From the NCBI GenBank assembly GCA_016788165.1, contig JAEUTH010000009.1, positions 1 to 64,000 on the forward strand: a DNA stretch of 64,000 nt, read 5' to 3'. Below, one piece after another: positions 32,854-41,783 of the stretch. Below the pieces are notes generated by a model that worked only from the letters and a program-made list of their open reading frames with translations, was not told where the DNA came from and searched no databases. Position 1 is the first letter of the stretch; each line of letters opens with the position of its first letter. Origin of the DNA: Bacteroidia bacterium (GTDB lineage Bacteria; Bacteroidota; Bacteroidia; AKYH767-A; OLB10). The translations under genes and the position numbers were made by a program.

Positions 32854-33558
32854 TTAGCGGTGTGAAACCACTAATTTTTGACTTGAGATAGTTTTGTTTT
32901 TCTCTTTTAAAGAATAAAAGTAAACACCATTAAGTAAGTTTTGTGTTGGGATAGTTAAGGTACCTGTTGACGAAGAGAAAGTATATTGTGCAATACGAGC
33001 ACCTAATAAGCTGCTTACTTCTAATACATAGTCGGCTGGGTTATTTTTTAGGTTGAAGTTAACAGTGGTAAAGTTATCAGCCGGATTTGGACGCGCACTG
33101 CTAATACTGCCTTTGTCAGTACTTATGGTGTTAATGCCGGTGGTGTAATTGTATTGAATGTTAATTGTTACTTGATCACTGGGGTTACTTTGATCGAAAA
33201 ATGAATAGCTTACATCACTGGTACCAACAACACCCGAAGTTAAAAGATCGCCCATAAAGGCCGTGTTATCACCACCTGCAGAGATAGTTAATGGACTGCT
33301 GCTTAAATTGGTCTGTGTGCCGTAGCATAAATCCCAGCAAAAATAACTAAGATGGCCATTAAAAAGGTTATTGGTTGTACGCTGACACATAACTTGCTTG
33401 GCATTATTACTTGTATTTGTAATTTTTACTGTTGCAACCAATGTTGTCGGGTCAATAACACTAGGTTCTATCATTAAATTTGAAACTGTAAAACTTTGTG
33501 CATTAACATAAGCAGCAACAAATACAGCAGAGACAAAAGAGAGTAAAAGTTTTTTCAT
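32854..33558 (-). CDS. Small secreted protein with type A T9SS tail
   Basis: A 234-residue protein: signal peptide (LLLSFVSAVFVAAYVNAQ), a beta-sandwich-like middle of about 120 residues with three Cys (QVMCQ, YFCWDLC), then a type A sorting domain from about 155 (SSARPNPADNFTTVNFNLKN ... TGTLTIPTQNLLNGVYFY). It should be exported by T9SS. The middle domain is not one I recognise; short proteins of this layout are common in the phylum. It is divergent from the Omp28/T9SS gene at 33701, with a TATTTTTG box on its side of the gap. Confidence 0.82.
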   Translation of the reverse strand: MKKLLLSFVSAVFVAAYVNAQSFTVSNLMIEPSVIDPTTLVATVKITNTSNNAKQVMCQRTTNNLFNGHLSYFCWDLCYGTQTNLSSSPLTISAGGDNTAFMGDLLTSGVVGTSDVSYSFFDQSNPSDQVTINIQYNYTTGINTISTDKGSISSARPNPADNFTTVNFNLKNNPADYVLEVSSLLGARIAQYTFSSSTGTLTIPTQNLLNGVYFYSLKEKNKTISSQKLVVSHR

Positions 33559-33583
33559 TTTGAGTTTAATTTATTTCAGGCTA

Positions 33584-33591
33584 CAAAAATA
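33584..33591 (-). promoter_or_regulatory. -7-like box for the small T9SS gene
   Basis: On the minus strand this reads TATTTTTG (TAnnTTTG), 26 bases before the ATG at 33558. A correctly spaced TTTG is not evident. Confidence 0.4.
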
Positions 33592-33662
33592 ATTAATTAT
33601 AGCAATTAGGTTTAACCTTTAATTGTAATTTTTTTATGACATAAATTAAACACAACAATAAT

Positions 33663-33670
33663 TACCTTTG
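33663..33670 (+). promoter_or_regulatory. -7-like box for the Omp28/T9SS gene
   Basis: TACCTTTG, 30 bases before the ATG at 33701. Its last three bases are an in-frame TTG that could be mistaken for a start codon, but being part of the promoter box argues that translation starts at 33701. Confidence 0.55.
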
Positions 33671-33700
33671 TCCACACAAAAATTAAACCCACATTATAAA

Positions 33701-35575
33701 ATGAAAAAAATTTACTTGTCGGCAATTGCCATTAGTTTTTCTTTAGCGGCCTTAGCACAGTCGCAAAGGCTTGTAGTATTCGAACAATTTACACAGGCAT
33801 CATGCCCGCCCTGTGCAACAGCTAATCCGCCATTAAACACCATGTTAAATGCAAATAGCACCAAGGTGGTTTCTATTAAGTACCAAACATCTTGGCCGGG
33901 AGTTGACCCTATGAATGCACAAAATCCAACAGAGGTTGCTGAACGCGTTTCTTACTATGGAGTTAACGGTGTGCCAGATGGTTATTTAGATGGTGGTTTA
34001 GGATTTAGTGGCCAACCTTCTAGCATGACGCTAACCCAAATTAACAACAGATATGCAGTACCAGCAGGTTTTGATATGACTGCTACACATACTTTTTCGC
34101 CCAATTACGATATGATTAACGTGTCGGTAACAATTACAGCATCGCAAGCTATGTCGGGTAGTTATGTTGCACATGTTGCCGTAATTGAACGTGATATACA
34201 TTTTACTACGGCCCCTGGTTCTAATGGCGAAAAGCACTTTGAAGGCGTAATGCGTAAAATGTTGCCTGATGCCAATGGTACTACCTTATCATCAAGCTGG
34301 ACTGTTGGTCAAACACAAACTTTAACTTTCAGCATACCTGTACCTTCATACATCTATGATTTAAATACAATTGGCGTAGTAGCATTTGTTCAAAATGCAA
34401 GCAAAGGTGTTGAGCAAGGTGCATACAGCGCACCAATTGGTGGCATACCTACTACCAATGATGCAGGTATTTCGGCTGCAAGTGGTTATTCATTTTTAAA
34501 TTGTGCTTCTTCTATTACACCAAGCGTAACGGTAAAGAATTTTGCAACTGCGCCACTTACTTCATGTAATATCAACTACCAAGTTGATGGAGGCCCTGTA
34601 ACTACGCAACCCTGGACAGGTTCATTAGCACAAAATGCAACTGCTGTTGTAAGTTTAGCTGCTTTAAACTTAACAGGCGGTGTTCATACGCTTAAGTTTT
34701 ATACATCTAATCCTAATAATGCAGTTGATTATAAGCCAATTAATAACGCTAAAGAAGCTACAGTTGATGTGGTTGCTTTTTATTATGCAGCCCCGTTAAC
34801 CGAAGATTTTCAAAGCACACAATTCCCATCTAACGACTGGGCTATTAACAACTTTAACAACGATGCTACCTTTACCAAAATGACAGGTTGGGGCGGTTTT
34901 GCGACCGGAGCAACGGCATCGTCAATATTTTTAAATTTCTATAATATTACCGCAGGTAAGTATGACGAGCTTTATATGCCAGGTTTAGGTTTAGTAGGAG
35001 CTGCATCAGCCCAATTAACATTTGATGTGGCCTATTGTCAATACAGTTCTGAAAACGATAAACTTGAAGTGATGATTTCAAACAACTGTGGTACTTCATG
35101 GACAACTTTATACAATAAGTCTGGAGCTGCCTTATCAACCAGACCTGCAACTACAAGCAACTTTGCACCAACTGCAGCCGAATGGCGTAACGAAGTAGTT
35201 GATTTATCAAACTATGTTGGACAAAATGTTATAATTAAACTGAAAGCTACCAGCGCTTATGGAAATAACCTATGGTTAGATAACATAAACGTTACCCAGG
35301 TTGCAGGTATTGCCGATGTTACCAAAGGCGAAACATTAAATGTATATCCCAACCCAACATCGGGTTTGTTACAGGTTGATGCCAACATTACAAACAATGG
35401 CGATTTAAAAGTTTCGGTTTCAGATGTTTTAGGAAACGTAGTTTATAGCAATCAGTTTACGCAAACAGCTAACAAATTTAGTATTGATCTTTCGAACCAA
35501 GCCAATGGTATGTATTTCGTTAAATTCGAAAACAAAAATGGTGTTGAGATTAAAAAGATTAATGTACAGAAATAA
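33701..35575 (+). CDS. Omp28-family thioredoxin-fold protein with type A T9SS tail
   Basis: A secreted three-part protein of 624 residues. The start at ATG 33701 gives a clean signal peptide (KKIYLSAIAISFSLAALAQ). Residues 20-240 are an Omp28-like domain with a CPPC motif (ASCPPCATANP), the hallmark of a thioredoxin-like redox fold. A beta-sandwich like the choice-of-anchor J or MAM type follows (about 370-540: EDFQSTQFPSNDWAINN ... LWLDNINV). The type A sorting domain closes it (LNVYPNPTSGLLQVDA ... NGMYFVKFE). It is predicted to be T9SS-exported, putting a CxxC redox centre at the surface or in the medium. It opens a plus-strand cluster with TlpA-, DUF6029- and Omp28-like genes but is separated from them by a strong terminator. 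Confidence 0.83.
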   Translation: MKKIYLSAIAISFSLAALAQSQRLVVFEQFTQASCPPCATANPPLNTMLNANSTKVVSIKYQTSWPGVDPMNAQNPTEVAERVSYYGVNGVPDGYLDGGLGFSGQPSSMTLTQINNRYAVPAGFDMTATHTFSPNYDMINVSVTITASQAMSGSYVAHVAVIERDIHFTTAPGSNGEKHFEGVMRKMLPDANGTTLSSSWTVGQTQTLTFSIPVPSYIYDLNTIGVVAFVQNASKGVEQGAYSAPIGGIPTTNDAGISAASGYSFLNCASSITPSVTVKNFATAPLTSCNINYQVDGGPVTTQPWTGSLAQNATAVVSLAALNLTGGVHTLKFYTSNPNNAVDYKPINNAKEATVDVVAFYYAAPLTEDFQSTQFPSNDWAINNFNNDATFTKMTGWGGFATGATASSIFLNFYNITAGKYDELYMPGLGLVGAASAQLTFDVAYCQYSSENDKLEVMISNNCGTSWTTLYNKSGAALSTRPATTSNFAPTAAEWRNEVVDLSNYVGQNVIIKLKATSAYGNNLWLDNINVTQVAGIADVTKGETLNVYPNPTSGLLQVDANITNNGDLKVSVSDVLGNVVYSNQFTQTANKFSIDLSNQANGMYFVKFENKNGVEIKKINVQK

Positions 35576-35592
35576 TTAGGCAGTACGTTTAT

Positions 35593-35632
35593 AAAAAAAG
35601 CCGTAGTCAGTACACTGACTACGGCTTTTTTT
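35593..35632. terminator. Strong bidirectional-type terminator after the Omp28/T9SS gene
   Basis: The arm at 35593-35611 (seven A, then GCCGTAGTCAGT) pairs perfectly with 35614-35632 (ACTGACTACGGC, then seven T) around a two-base centre. It lies 18 bases after the stop and divides the redox-like cluster into two transcription units. Confidence 0.92.
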
Positions 35633-35680
35633 ATGACTATAAAATTTCATTAAACACACCTTAAATTTAATTAACTACGT

Positions 35681-35688
35681 TACCTTTG
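35681..35688 (+). promoter_or_regulatory. -7-like box for the TlpA/DUF6029/Omp28 unit
   Basis: TACCTTTG (TAnnTTTG) 28 bases before the ATG at 35717 and just after the terminator, consistent with a fresh promoter for the three-gene unit. It is identical to the box at 33663-33670, so the two units could be co-regulated. Confidence 0.55.
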
Positions 35689-35716
35689 CACCTCGCAAAA
35701 ACTCAAAATCTACAAC

Positions 35717-36244
35717 ATGATTAATTCATTAAAAAGCGTTACAATATTTATTTGTTTAATAGTATTTGGATATAGCCATGCACAACAAGTTGGTAAAGTA
35801 ATACCATCGGTAAAACTGAAAACGTTAGATGGTAACTTTATTAGTACGGATGACTTTAACAATGATGGCAAACCTATTATACTCGATTTTTGGGCGACCT
35901 GGTGTAAGCCCTGTGTAAATGAACTAAATGCCATACAAGAGGTTTATGCCGATTGGGCTAAAGAAACCGGAGTTAAAGTTATTGCAGTGTCAATTGATGA
36001 TGCACGCACCATGGCAACCGTTGCACCTTTTGTAAATGGCAAAGGTTGGGATTATGAAATTTACTTAGACCCTAACAGCGATTTAAAGCGTGCCATGAAT
36101 GTAAATATGGTTCCACAAACATTTGTGCTAAACGGTAAAAAAGAAATTGTAAAACACCACAGCAGTTATACACCCGGAAGCGAAGAAAAATTAATTGAAG
36201 AGGTCCGCAAACTTATTGCAGGCGACACATCAAAAAGCAATTAA
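35717..36244 (+). CDS. TlpA-like periplasmic thioredoxin
   Basis: A 175-residue exported disulphide oxidoreductase of the TlpA/ResA type. After a signal peptide (VTIFICLIVFGYSHAQ) comes a thioredoxin fold with the active site FWATWCKPCVNEL (CKPC, near residues 60-63) and the cis-Pro region MVPQTFVLN. Such proteins reduce or isomerise disulphides in the periplasm, and their targets are often neighbours; here both Omp28-like neighbours carry CxxC motifs. The next gene begins 56 bases on. Confidence 0.92.
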   Translation: MINSLKSVTIFICLIVFGYSHAQQVGKVIPSVKLKTLDGNFISTDDFNNDGKPIILDFWATWCKPCVNELNAIQEVYADWAKETGVKVIAVSIDDARTMATVAPFVNGKGWDYEIYLDPNSDLKRAMNVNMVPQTFVLNGKKEIVKHHSSYTPGSEEKLIEEVRKLIAGDTSKSN

Positions 36245-36300
36245 TGTAGCGTTTTTTTGCCTGCTAAATTTTATATTACCCCCACATTTCATTTTATCGT

Positions 36301-37929
36301 ATGCAAAAAACTTTACCTGTTTTAATAGGCACTATATTTTTTTCATGGAGTTTAATTAGCAGCACCTTTGCGCAACAATTACCAAACGGTATATCAGGTG
36401 CGTTTCAAGCCGATGCAGCAACTTATAAGCCCGACTCATTAATTGGTGCACCAGATGTGCCCGAAAAGATGGGACTTAACAGCTACATGGACTTAAAGTA
36501 CGTTAATGGAAATTTTAAAGCCGGTATTCGCTACGAAGTCTATTTAAATGCATTGCAAGGTTATGACCCACGATACAAAGGCACAGGCATAACCAACCGT
36601 TATGCATCCTATACGTATGAAAACCTGGAAATAACAGCAGGTAGTTTTTATGAGCAATTTGGAAGCGGATTGATTTTCAGAACCTACTACGATTATGATT
36701 TGGGTTATGACAACCCCATGGATGGTATTAATATAAAATATAATACCCATGGTTTGTATGCAAAGGCATTTGTTGGCCGACAACGTGCTTTTTTTGAATA
36801 CGGCCCGGGTATTGTGCGTGGCATTGATGGCGAAGTTCACCTGGCTGAGATGTTTCCGGATTTAAAATGGGGCCAGCATAACCTGATTATAGGAGGTAGC
36901 TTTGTAAGTAAATATCAAGCCGATAACGACCCTATTTATAAACTGCCTGAAAATGTGGGAGCTTCGGCAGCGCGTTTAAACTATACGAATGGCCCATTAA
37001 ATTTATTTGCAGAATATGCTTATAAAATTAACGACCCCAGCTTGGTTAATGGTGGTATATACAAACCCGGCCAATCATTATATGTTTCGGGAACATACTC
37101 CAAAAAAGGATTTGGATTTAATGCTGCATTTAAACGAATTGACAACATGAATTTTAGGAGCGACAGAAATGAGTCGGTAAACGTATTAAATATCAATTTT
37201 ATACCTGCAATTTCTAAAAATCAAACCTATCGCTTAGCTACGCTATACCCCTATGCATCGCAAGTAAATGGCGAAATTGGTGCCATGGCCGAAGTGTTTT
37301 ATACTTGTAAACCCGGCTCATTTTTAGGTGGTAAGTATGGCACAGGTATTAACATTAATTCGTCAAATATCCATGATATTAAACGTAGTTATACAGGCGA
37401 TGAATATGGTTACAACTCTAACTTTTTTGCTATTGGCGACACTGTTTTTTATCAGGACATAAATGTGGAGGTAACCAAAAAAATCAACAAAAACCTGAAA
37501 GTAGTTGCAACATACATCTATCAAACATACAATCAAACAGTGGTTGAAGGCAAGTCTAAGTCGCCTTTGGTTTTTGCCGATGTAGCGGTATTGGATTTTA
37601 CTTATAAATTTAGCTCAACAAAAAGTTTACGTATGGAGCTGCAAGGGTTATGGACTAAACAAGACCGTGGCGATTGGGTATTTGTTTTAGCCGAACTAAA
37701 TGTGATTAAAAATTTATCGGTTGTTTTATATGATGAATACAATTATGGCAACGCTGATGAAAAACTACAACTCCATTTTGTTAACGGTGGCTTAGTTTAT
37801 AATCACAATGCAACACGTGTAGCTTTGGGATATGGCAAGCAACGCTCGGGCTTGCTGTGCGTTGGTGGCGTTTGCCGTTTGGTACCTGCTTCTAATGGGC
37901 TGACATTTAGCATTTCAACCAGTTTTTAA
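36301..37929 (+). CDS. DUF6029-like outer-membrane beta-barrel protein
   Basis: A 542-residue protein with a signal peptide (FFSWSLISSTFAQ) and a body of alternating amphipathic strands rich in Tyr and Gly ending in Phe (GLTFSISTSF), as for an outer-membrane barrel. The section from residue 35 to 165 (GLNSYMDLKYVNGNFKAGIR, SFYEQFGSGLIFRTYYDYD, DGINIKYNTHGLYAKAF) matches what I remember of the DUF6029 family of Bacteroidota, which has no assigned function. It sits between the TlpA-like and Omp28-like genes with short gaps (56 and 26 bases), so it is very probably in their operon and functionally tied to them. Confidence 0.72.
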   Translation: MQKTLPVLIGTIFFSWSLISSTFAQQLPNGISGAFQADAATYKPDSLIGAPDVPEKMGLNSYMDLKYVNGNFKAGIRYEVYLNALQGYDPRYKGTGITNRYASYTYENLEITAGSFYEQFGSGLIFRTYYDYDLGYDNPMDGINIKYNTHGLYAKAFVGRQRAFFEYGPGIVRGIDGEVHLAEMFPDLKWGQHNLIIGGSFVSKYQADNDPIYKLPENVGASAARLNYTNGPLNLFAEYAYKINDPSLVNGGIYKPGQSLYVSGTYSKKGFGFNAAFKRIDNMNFRSDRNESVNVLNINFIPAISKNQTYRLATLYPYASQVNGEIGAMAEVFYTCKPGSFLGGKYGTGININSSNIHDIKRSYTGDEYGYNSNFFAIGDTVFYQDINVEVTKKINKNLKVVATYIYQTYNQTVVEGKSKSPLVFADVAVLDFTYKFSSTKSLRMELQGLWTKQDRGDWVFVLAELNVIKNLSVVLYDEYNYGNADEKLQLHFVNGGLVYNHNATRVALGYGKQRSGLLCVGGVCRLVPASNGLTFSISTSF

Positions 37930-37955
37930 TTTAAGTAACACTTACCCTATACGAA

Positions 37956-38801
37956 ATGAAAGTCATGAAAAAATATGTTCTCTTTATTGCTGGTATTTTA
38001 GTGGTGTGCTTGCAAGCCTGTGATATTATTGAGCCACCATATTCAGAGACGGTAATTGGTCCCCAACCAGGCGACACTTTGGTACGAAAAGTATTACTCG
38101 AAGACTACACCGGACACAAATGCCCCAACTGCCCGGCAGCAGCTAAAATAGCCGATACATTAAGCAATTATATTTATAAGGATAGAGTAGTAGTGGTGGG
38201 CTTGCATGTTAGTACCAGTTTTGCATCACCCAGCCCGGGACTGTTTTCAAACGACTACCGTACAACTGCCGGGACCGATTTAGATAATTTCTTTCAGATA
38301 TCTTTAAGTGGATTACCCAAAGGCATGGTAAATCGAAAAGGTTTTCCATCACAACAACATAAAATTAGTCCAACAGCATGGGCCAGCGAAGTAGCTTTAA
38401 ATTTACAACAACCCGTTGAAGCTAATATCGAAATAACTAATACTTACAATGCAGCGTCAAATGAACTTACCACCCAGTTGCAATCAAAATTTTTAACCGA
38501 TAAAAGTGGCACGTATTTTTTAAATGTAATGTACGTTGAAGACAGTGTAATAAGTGCGCAACTCTACCCCAACAATAAAATAGATACCTTTTATGTACAC
38601 AAGCATCTGTTCAGAGGTATGATAAACGGAACCTGGGGCGAACAAATTGCAGTTGATCCGCAACAGGATTTTATAAGCAACAAAACATATACTGTTACAT
38701 TACGTACCGATGTAAAACCCGAAAAATGTAAGGTAATTGCTTTTATATACAACGATGCTACAAAAGAGGTAATACAAGCCGAAGAGACCCATTTACAGTA
38801 A
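37956..38801 (+). CDS. Omp28-family lipoprotein with CxxC motif
   Basis: A 281-residue lipoprotein: hydrophobic signal then lipobox VCLQAC near residue 22. The body is an Omp28-like thioredoxin fold with EDYTGHKCPNCPAAAK, whose CPNC motif is the expected redox site near residues 56-59, and a GLPKGMVNRKGF segment in the cis-Pro position. A second in-frame ATG at 37965 is an equally good start. It is the last gene of the TlpA/DUF6029 unit. Omp28 proteins were first described as surface antigens; a redox role is inferred from the fold and neighbours. Confidence 0.82.
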   Translation: MKVMKKYVLFIAGILVVCLQACDIIEPPYSETVIGPQPGDTLVRKVLLEDYTGHKCPNCPAAAKIADTLSNYIYKDRVVVVGLHVSTSFASPSPGLFSNDYRTTAGTDLDNFFQISLSGLPKGMVNRKGFPSQQHKISPTAWASEVALNLQQPVEANIEITNTYNAASNELTTQLQSKFLTDKSGTYFLNVMYVEDSVISAQLYPNNKIDTFYVHKHLFRGMINGTWGEQIAVDPQQDFISNKTYTVTLRTDVKPEKCKVIAFIYNDATKEVIQAEETHLQ

Positions 38802-38870
38802 ATAGTTTAAAAATTTAATTTACATTAATTAGTGGTGTAAGCTATTGAGTTTTTCAATTCAATTAAATAG

Positions 38871-39440
38871 ATGAGCAAGCATAAAATTGTGGTGGCTATA
38901 ACCGGTGCAAGTGGCAGTATGTATGCTTCGCTTTTATTACAAAAGTTGCAGCAGCTAAACAAACAAATTGAAGAAGTGGGTTTGGTAATGTCGTCAAATT
39001 CTTGCGATGTTTGGCAATATGAAATGGGTAATACGGATTATAAAAACGTGCCTTTTAAAAACTATGCATCTAACGATTTTTTTGCCCCTTTCGCAAGTGG
39101 TTCAGCTAACTTCAATACAATGATTATATGCCCTTGCAGTATGGGTACTTTGGCAAGGATTGCCGCAGGTATAAGTAACGATTTAATTACACGCGCTGCT
39201 GATGTAATTTTGAAAGAGCGCAGAAAATTGATTTTAGTTACGCGCGATACACCACTTAGCCTCATACATATAAATAATATGAAAGCTGTAACCGAAGCAG
39301 GCGCTATTGTTTGCCCGGCTTCGCCATCGTTTTATGCTAAGCCTCAAACCATTGAAGATGTTGCCCAAAGTGTTGTAAACAGGGTAATAGACTTAGCAGG
39401 TTTGCAACATGATACGTTTCGCTGGGCATCAAAAAACTAA
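38871..39440 (+). CDS. ubiX: UbiX-family flavin prenyltransferase
   Basis: Makes prenylated FMN, the cofactor of UbiD-type decarboxylases, from FMN and dimethylallyl phosphate. Conserved motifs are all present: TGASGSMYASLL near the N-terminus (FMN phosphate), the CPCSMGTLARIAAGISNDLI segment, and RDTPLSLIHINNM. The length of 189 residues is normal. No ubiD is in the window. It lies 69 bases after the Omp28 lipoprotein gene and may or may not be in the same transcript. Confidence 0.95.
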   Translation: MSKHKIVVAITGASGSMYASLLLQKLQQLNKQIEEVGLVMSSNSCDVWQYEMGNTDYKNVPFKNYASNDFFAPFASGSANFNTMIICPCSMGTLARIAAGISNDLITRAADVILKERRKLILVTRDTPLSLIHINNMKAVTEAGAIVCPASPSFYAKPQTIEDVAQSVVNRVIDLAGLQHDTFRWASKN

Positions 39441-39450
39441 TAAACAAACC

Positions 39451-39480
39451 AATTGTAAAATAGTTTATTAAACTACAATT
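39451..39480. terminator. AT-rich hairpin after ubiX
   Basis: TAGTTTA (39461-39467) and TAAACTA (39469-39475) pair around one base, with AATTG and CAATT pairing outside a one-sided bulge. It follows the ubiX stop by 10 bases but has no strong T-run, so termination is only plausible. Confidence 0.4.
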
Positions 39481-39540
39481 TGTACTTGCATAAATCGTTT
39501 TTACTTTCAAACTTAGTCTTACTTTTTAAACACCTTTTTT

Positions 39541-39729
39541 ATGTTTGAATACACCAAGCAGATTTTACAGAAGGTTAGTTTCGATAAAAAACTTTTCCGT
39601 AAAGAATTGGTAAAGGCCCTAAAGTGGCTAAAGCCAGACGAAAAGAAAATGCTAATGGTATGGGCATTGGCTAATTTTGGCAACAAATACACAGATATTA
39701 TTTCGCAGGTTTTTAAGAAGATGGCTTGA
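39541..39729 (+). CDS. Small basic protein of 62 residues, unknown function
   Basis: A short, lysine-rich and predicted all-helical protein ([39 protein letters not shown]) without signal peptide, Cys or membrane segment. The composition is coding-like, it begins with an ATG after a T-rich leader, and I recall proteins of this size and pattern in other Bacteroidota, although I cannot name a family. Its last 17 bases overlap the 3' end of the convergent queG gene. Confidence 0.65.
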   Translation: MFEYTKQILQKVSFDKKLFRKELVKALKWLKPDEKKMLMVWALANFGNKYTDIISQVFKKMA

Positions 39730-40636
39730 TAAAAGCCAGGTTGCGTATTAAACCTTTAAATCCGGTACGTTTTACAGCACTGTTCTTAAATAGCTTTTTA
39801 AATACATCTTCAGTAATCTCCTGCCAGTCATTAGCGCTCATTTCAAGCAATGTTTCCGTAGCCTGCAATGCAGTTTCATTATGTGGTTTACTAAAGCGGT
39901 TCCAAGGGCAAACATCCTGACATACATCGCAGCCAAAAGCCCAGTTTTCAAATTGGTTTTTATAACTGTAAGGAATTGCGTCTTTAAGCTCAATGGTAAA
40001 GTATGAAATACACTTACTTCCATCAACAACACTGGGTTTAATAATGGCTTGCGTAGGGCAGGCATCAATGCATCGTGTACATGTGCCACAGTAGTTCTGG
40101 ATACGCACATCAGGCTCAATTTTTAAATCAATAATTAGTTCGGCTAAAAAGAAAAACGAACCTTGCTTGGGGTTAATAAGGTTGGCATTTTTTCCAATCC
40201 AACCCAAACCGCTTCGTTTAGCCCAGGCGCGGTCTAATACCGGGGCAGAGTCAACAAAAGCACGGCCTTGCACAGCACCAACTTTTAATTGAATAAAAGC
40301 AAGCAATTGTTTTAGCTTGTCTTTAATTACAAAGTGATAATCGGTGCCGTAAGCATATTTCGAAATTTTTGGTGCATCGGCATTTTGTTTTTTCGATGGA
40401 TAATAATTGAGCGTCAGCGAAATTACCGTTTCGGCATCAGGCACAAGAAGCCGAGGGTCTAATCTTTTGTCAAAATAATTTTCCATATATTGCATTTGGC
40501 CTTGCATACCTGCACCAAGCCAGGCTTCTAAACGTGGGGCTTCTTCCTCCAAAAATGTAGCCTTCGAAAATCCACATTGCGAAAAACCTAAACGATGGGC
40601 TTCTTGCCTTATAAGTGATGCATTAGATGTACTCAT
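39713..40636 (-). CDS. queG: Epoxyqueuosine reductase
   Basis: Cobalamin and iron-sulphur enzyme that performs the last step of queuosine formation in tRNA. The two [4Fe-4S] motifs are [16 protein letters not shown] (about residues 185-200) and [11 protein letters not shown] (about 240-250). The N-terminal domain carries the family pattern ([44 protein letters not shown]). The length of 307 residues equals the short family form without the HEAT extension. Its end overlaps the small convergent gene at 39541. Confidence 0.94.
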   Translation of the reverse strand: MSTSNASLIRQEAHRLGFSQCGFSKATFLEEEAPRLEAWLGAGMQGQMQYMENYFDKRLDPRLLVPDAETVISLTLNYYPSKKQNADAPKISKYAYGTDYHFVIKDKLKQLLAFIQLKVGAVQGRAFVDSAPVLDRAWAKRSGLGWIGKNANLINPKQGSFFFLAELIIDLKIEPDVRIQNYCGTCTRCIDACPTQAIIKPSVVDGSKCISYFTIELKDAIPYSYKNQFENWAFGCDVCQDVCPWNRFSKPHNETALQATETLLEMSANDWQEITEDVFKKLFKNSAVKRTGFKGLIRNLAFIKPSS

Positions 40637-40706
40637 ACGTTTTTTTCAATTTGCTAACTAAATAAATGAATGCATACCAACAAAAGTTAAAAATTATTAT
40701 TTTAAT

Positions 40707-40727
40707 ATGATATTAATTTGATATCAT
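40707..40727. promoter_or_regulatory. 7-bp inverted repeat before the SPFH operon
   Basis: ATGATAT (40707-40713) and ATATCAT (40721-40727) are exact reverse complements separated by seven bases; TGATAT also occurs as a direct repeat (40708 and 40719). It lies 27 bases before the SPFH start, inside the likely promoter. Such a site is what a ribbon-helix-helix repressor might bind, and one is encoded by the second gene, but this is inference. Confidence 0.45.
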
Positions 40728-40753
40728 TGTGCAAAATTTAAAAAACTTACTTT

Positions 40754-41608
40754 ATGATACCTGAAAAAGAATTTAAACCCTACGGTGGATACTTACTGTT
40801 AGTTATACTGATGATAGTGCTAATTGGCGCTGCATTGTTATTTGTAAAACATTTGATTTTACTTGGTGCAGTTTTAGTATTTTTTGTGCTGTTATTTAGC
40901 GCAGGTTTTTTTGTAAACAATCCGAATGAATCGAAAGTAGTTTCACTTTTTGGTAAATATGTTGGAACAGTTAAGAATAACGGTTTTTGTTGGGCAAATC
41001 CATTTTATAAAAAAGACCATGTGTCATTACGTATGCGTAATTTAAACGGGCAAACTTTAAAAGTTAACGACAAACTGGGTAACCCCATCGAAATTGCAGC
41101 CGTAATTGTGTGGCAAGTTGAAGATACGGCACGTGCTATATTTGAAGTTGATGATTACGTTAAGTTTGTAAACATACAAAGCGAAGCAGCAGTAAGGCAT
41201 TTAGCAGGTACTTGCCCTTATGATAATTTTGAAGATGCCGATGCTGTAACTACGCTACGTGGTGGCGATGATGTGGTTAATGATATGTTGCGCATGCAAT
41301 TAGACGAGCGATTAAATAAAGCGGGCATAAGAGTAACAGAAGCACGCATCAGCCATTTAGCCTATGCACCCGAAATTGCCGGTGCCATGTTACAAAGGCA
41401 GCAAGCAACAGCTATTGTAGCTGCCCGTCAGCAGATTGTAGAAGGTGCCGTAGGCATGGTTGAAATGGCCTTGGAACAATTGGCTAAAAAACAAGTAGTT
41501 ACTTTAGATGAAGAACGTAAAGCGGCTATGGTTAGTAATTTATTAGTTGTGCTTTGTGGCGATAGAAATGTCAGCCCTGTTGTAAATACCGGCACCTTAC
41601 ATAATTAA
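40754..41608 (+). CDS. SPFH/Band 7 membrane-scaffold protein
   Basis: A 284-residue member of the stomatin/prohibitin/flotillin superfamily. Two hydrophobic segments at about residues 13-57 form a hairpin or two membrane passes. The SPFH domain follows ([66 protein letters not shown]). A helical part, [22 protein letters not shown], is typical of the oligomerising C-terminal region. These proteins build membrane microdomains or cages around membrane proteases or transporters. It heads a three-gene plus-strand unit with a small Arc-type protein and a membrane protein. Confidence 0.9.
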   Translation: MIPEKEFKPYGGYLLLVILMIVLIGAALLFVKHLILLGAVLVFFVLLFSAGFFVNNPNESKVVSLFGKYVGTVKNNGFCWANPFYKKDHVSLRMRNLNGQTLKVNDKLGNPIEIAAVIVWQVEDTARAIFEVDDYVKFVNIQSEAAVRHLAGTCPYDNFEDADAVTTLRGGDDVVNDMLRMQLDERLNKAGIRVTEARISHLAYAPEIAGAMLQRQQATAIVAARQQIVEGAVGMVEMALEQLAKKQVVTLDEERKAAMVSNLLVVLCGDRNVSPVVNTGTLHN

Positions 41609-41620
41609 ACGTTTTTTATT

Positions 41621-41779
41621 GTGGCCGATAAAAAAGCAATTGTAATTAGGATTAGCCCTGAAATTAGTAAGCAGCTTGAAAAGTGGGCTGTTGATGAGTT
41701 CAGGAGTTTAAATGGACAGATTGAATACCTGCTTCAAAAGGCATTGTTAGAACAAGGACGTTTGCGTAAAAAAAATTAA
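41621..41779 (+). CDS. Arc-type ribbon-helix-helix protein, 52 residues
   Basis: A short gene between the SPFH gene and the next membrane protein, 12 bases after the first and 4 bases before the second. Starting at GTG 41621 it encodes a ribbon-helix-helix fold: the strand AIVIRISPEIS, helix A KQLEKWAVDEFRS, the turn NGQ, and helix B IEYLLQKALLEQGR. The NGQIEYLLxxAL pattern is typical of Arc-family DNA-binding proteins, which often autoregulate their own operons. The location and tight spacing show it belongs to the SPFH unit. The DNA target is unknown; the inverted repeat at 40707-40727 is a candidate. Confidence 0.8.
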   Translation: MADKKAIVIRISPEISKQLEKWAVDEFRSLNGQIEYLLQKALLEQGRLRKKN

Positions 41780-41783
41780 AAGA

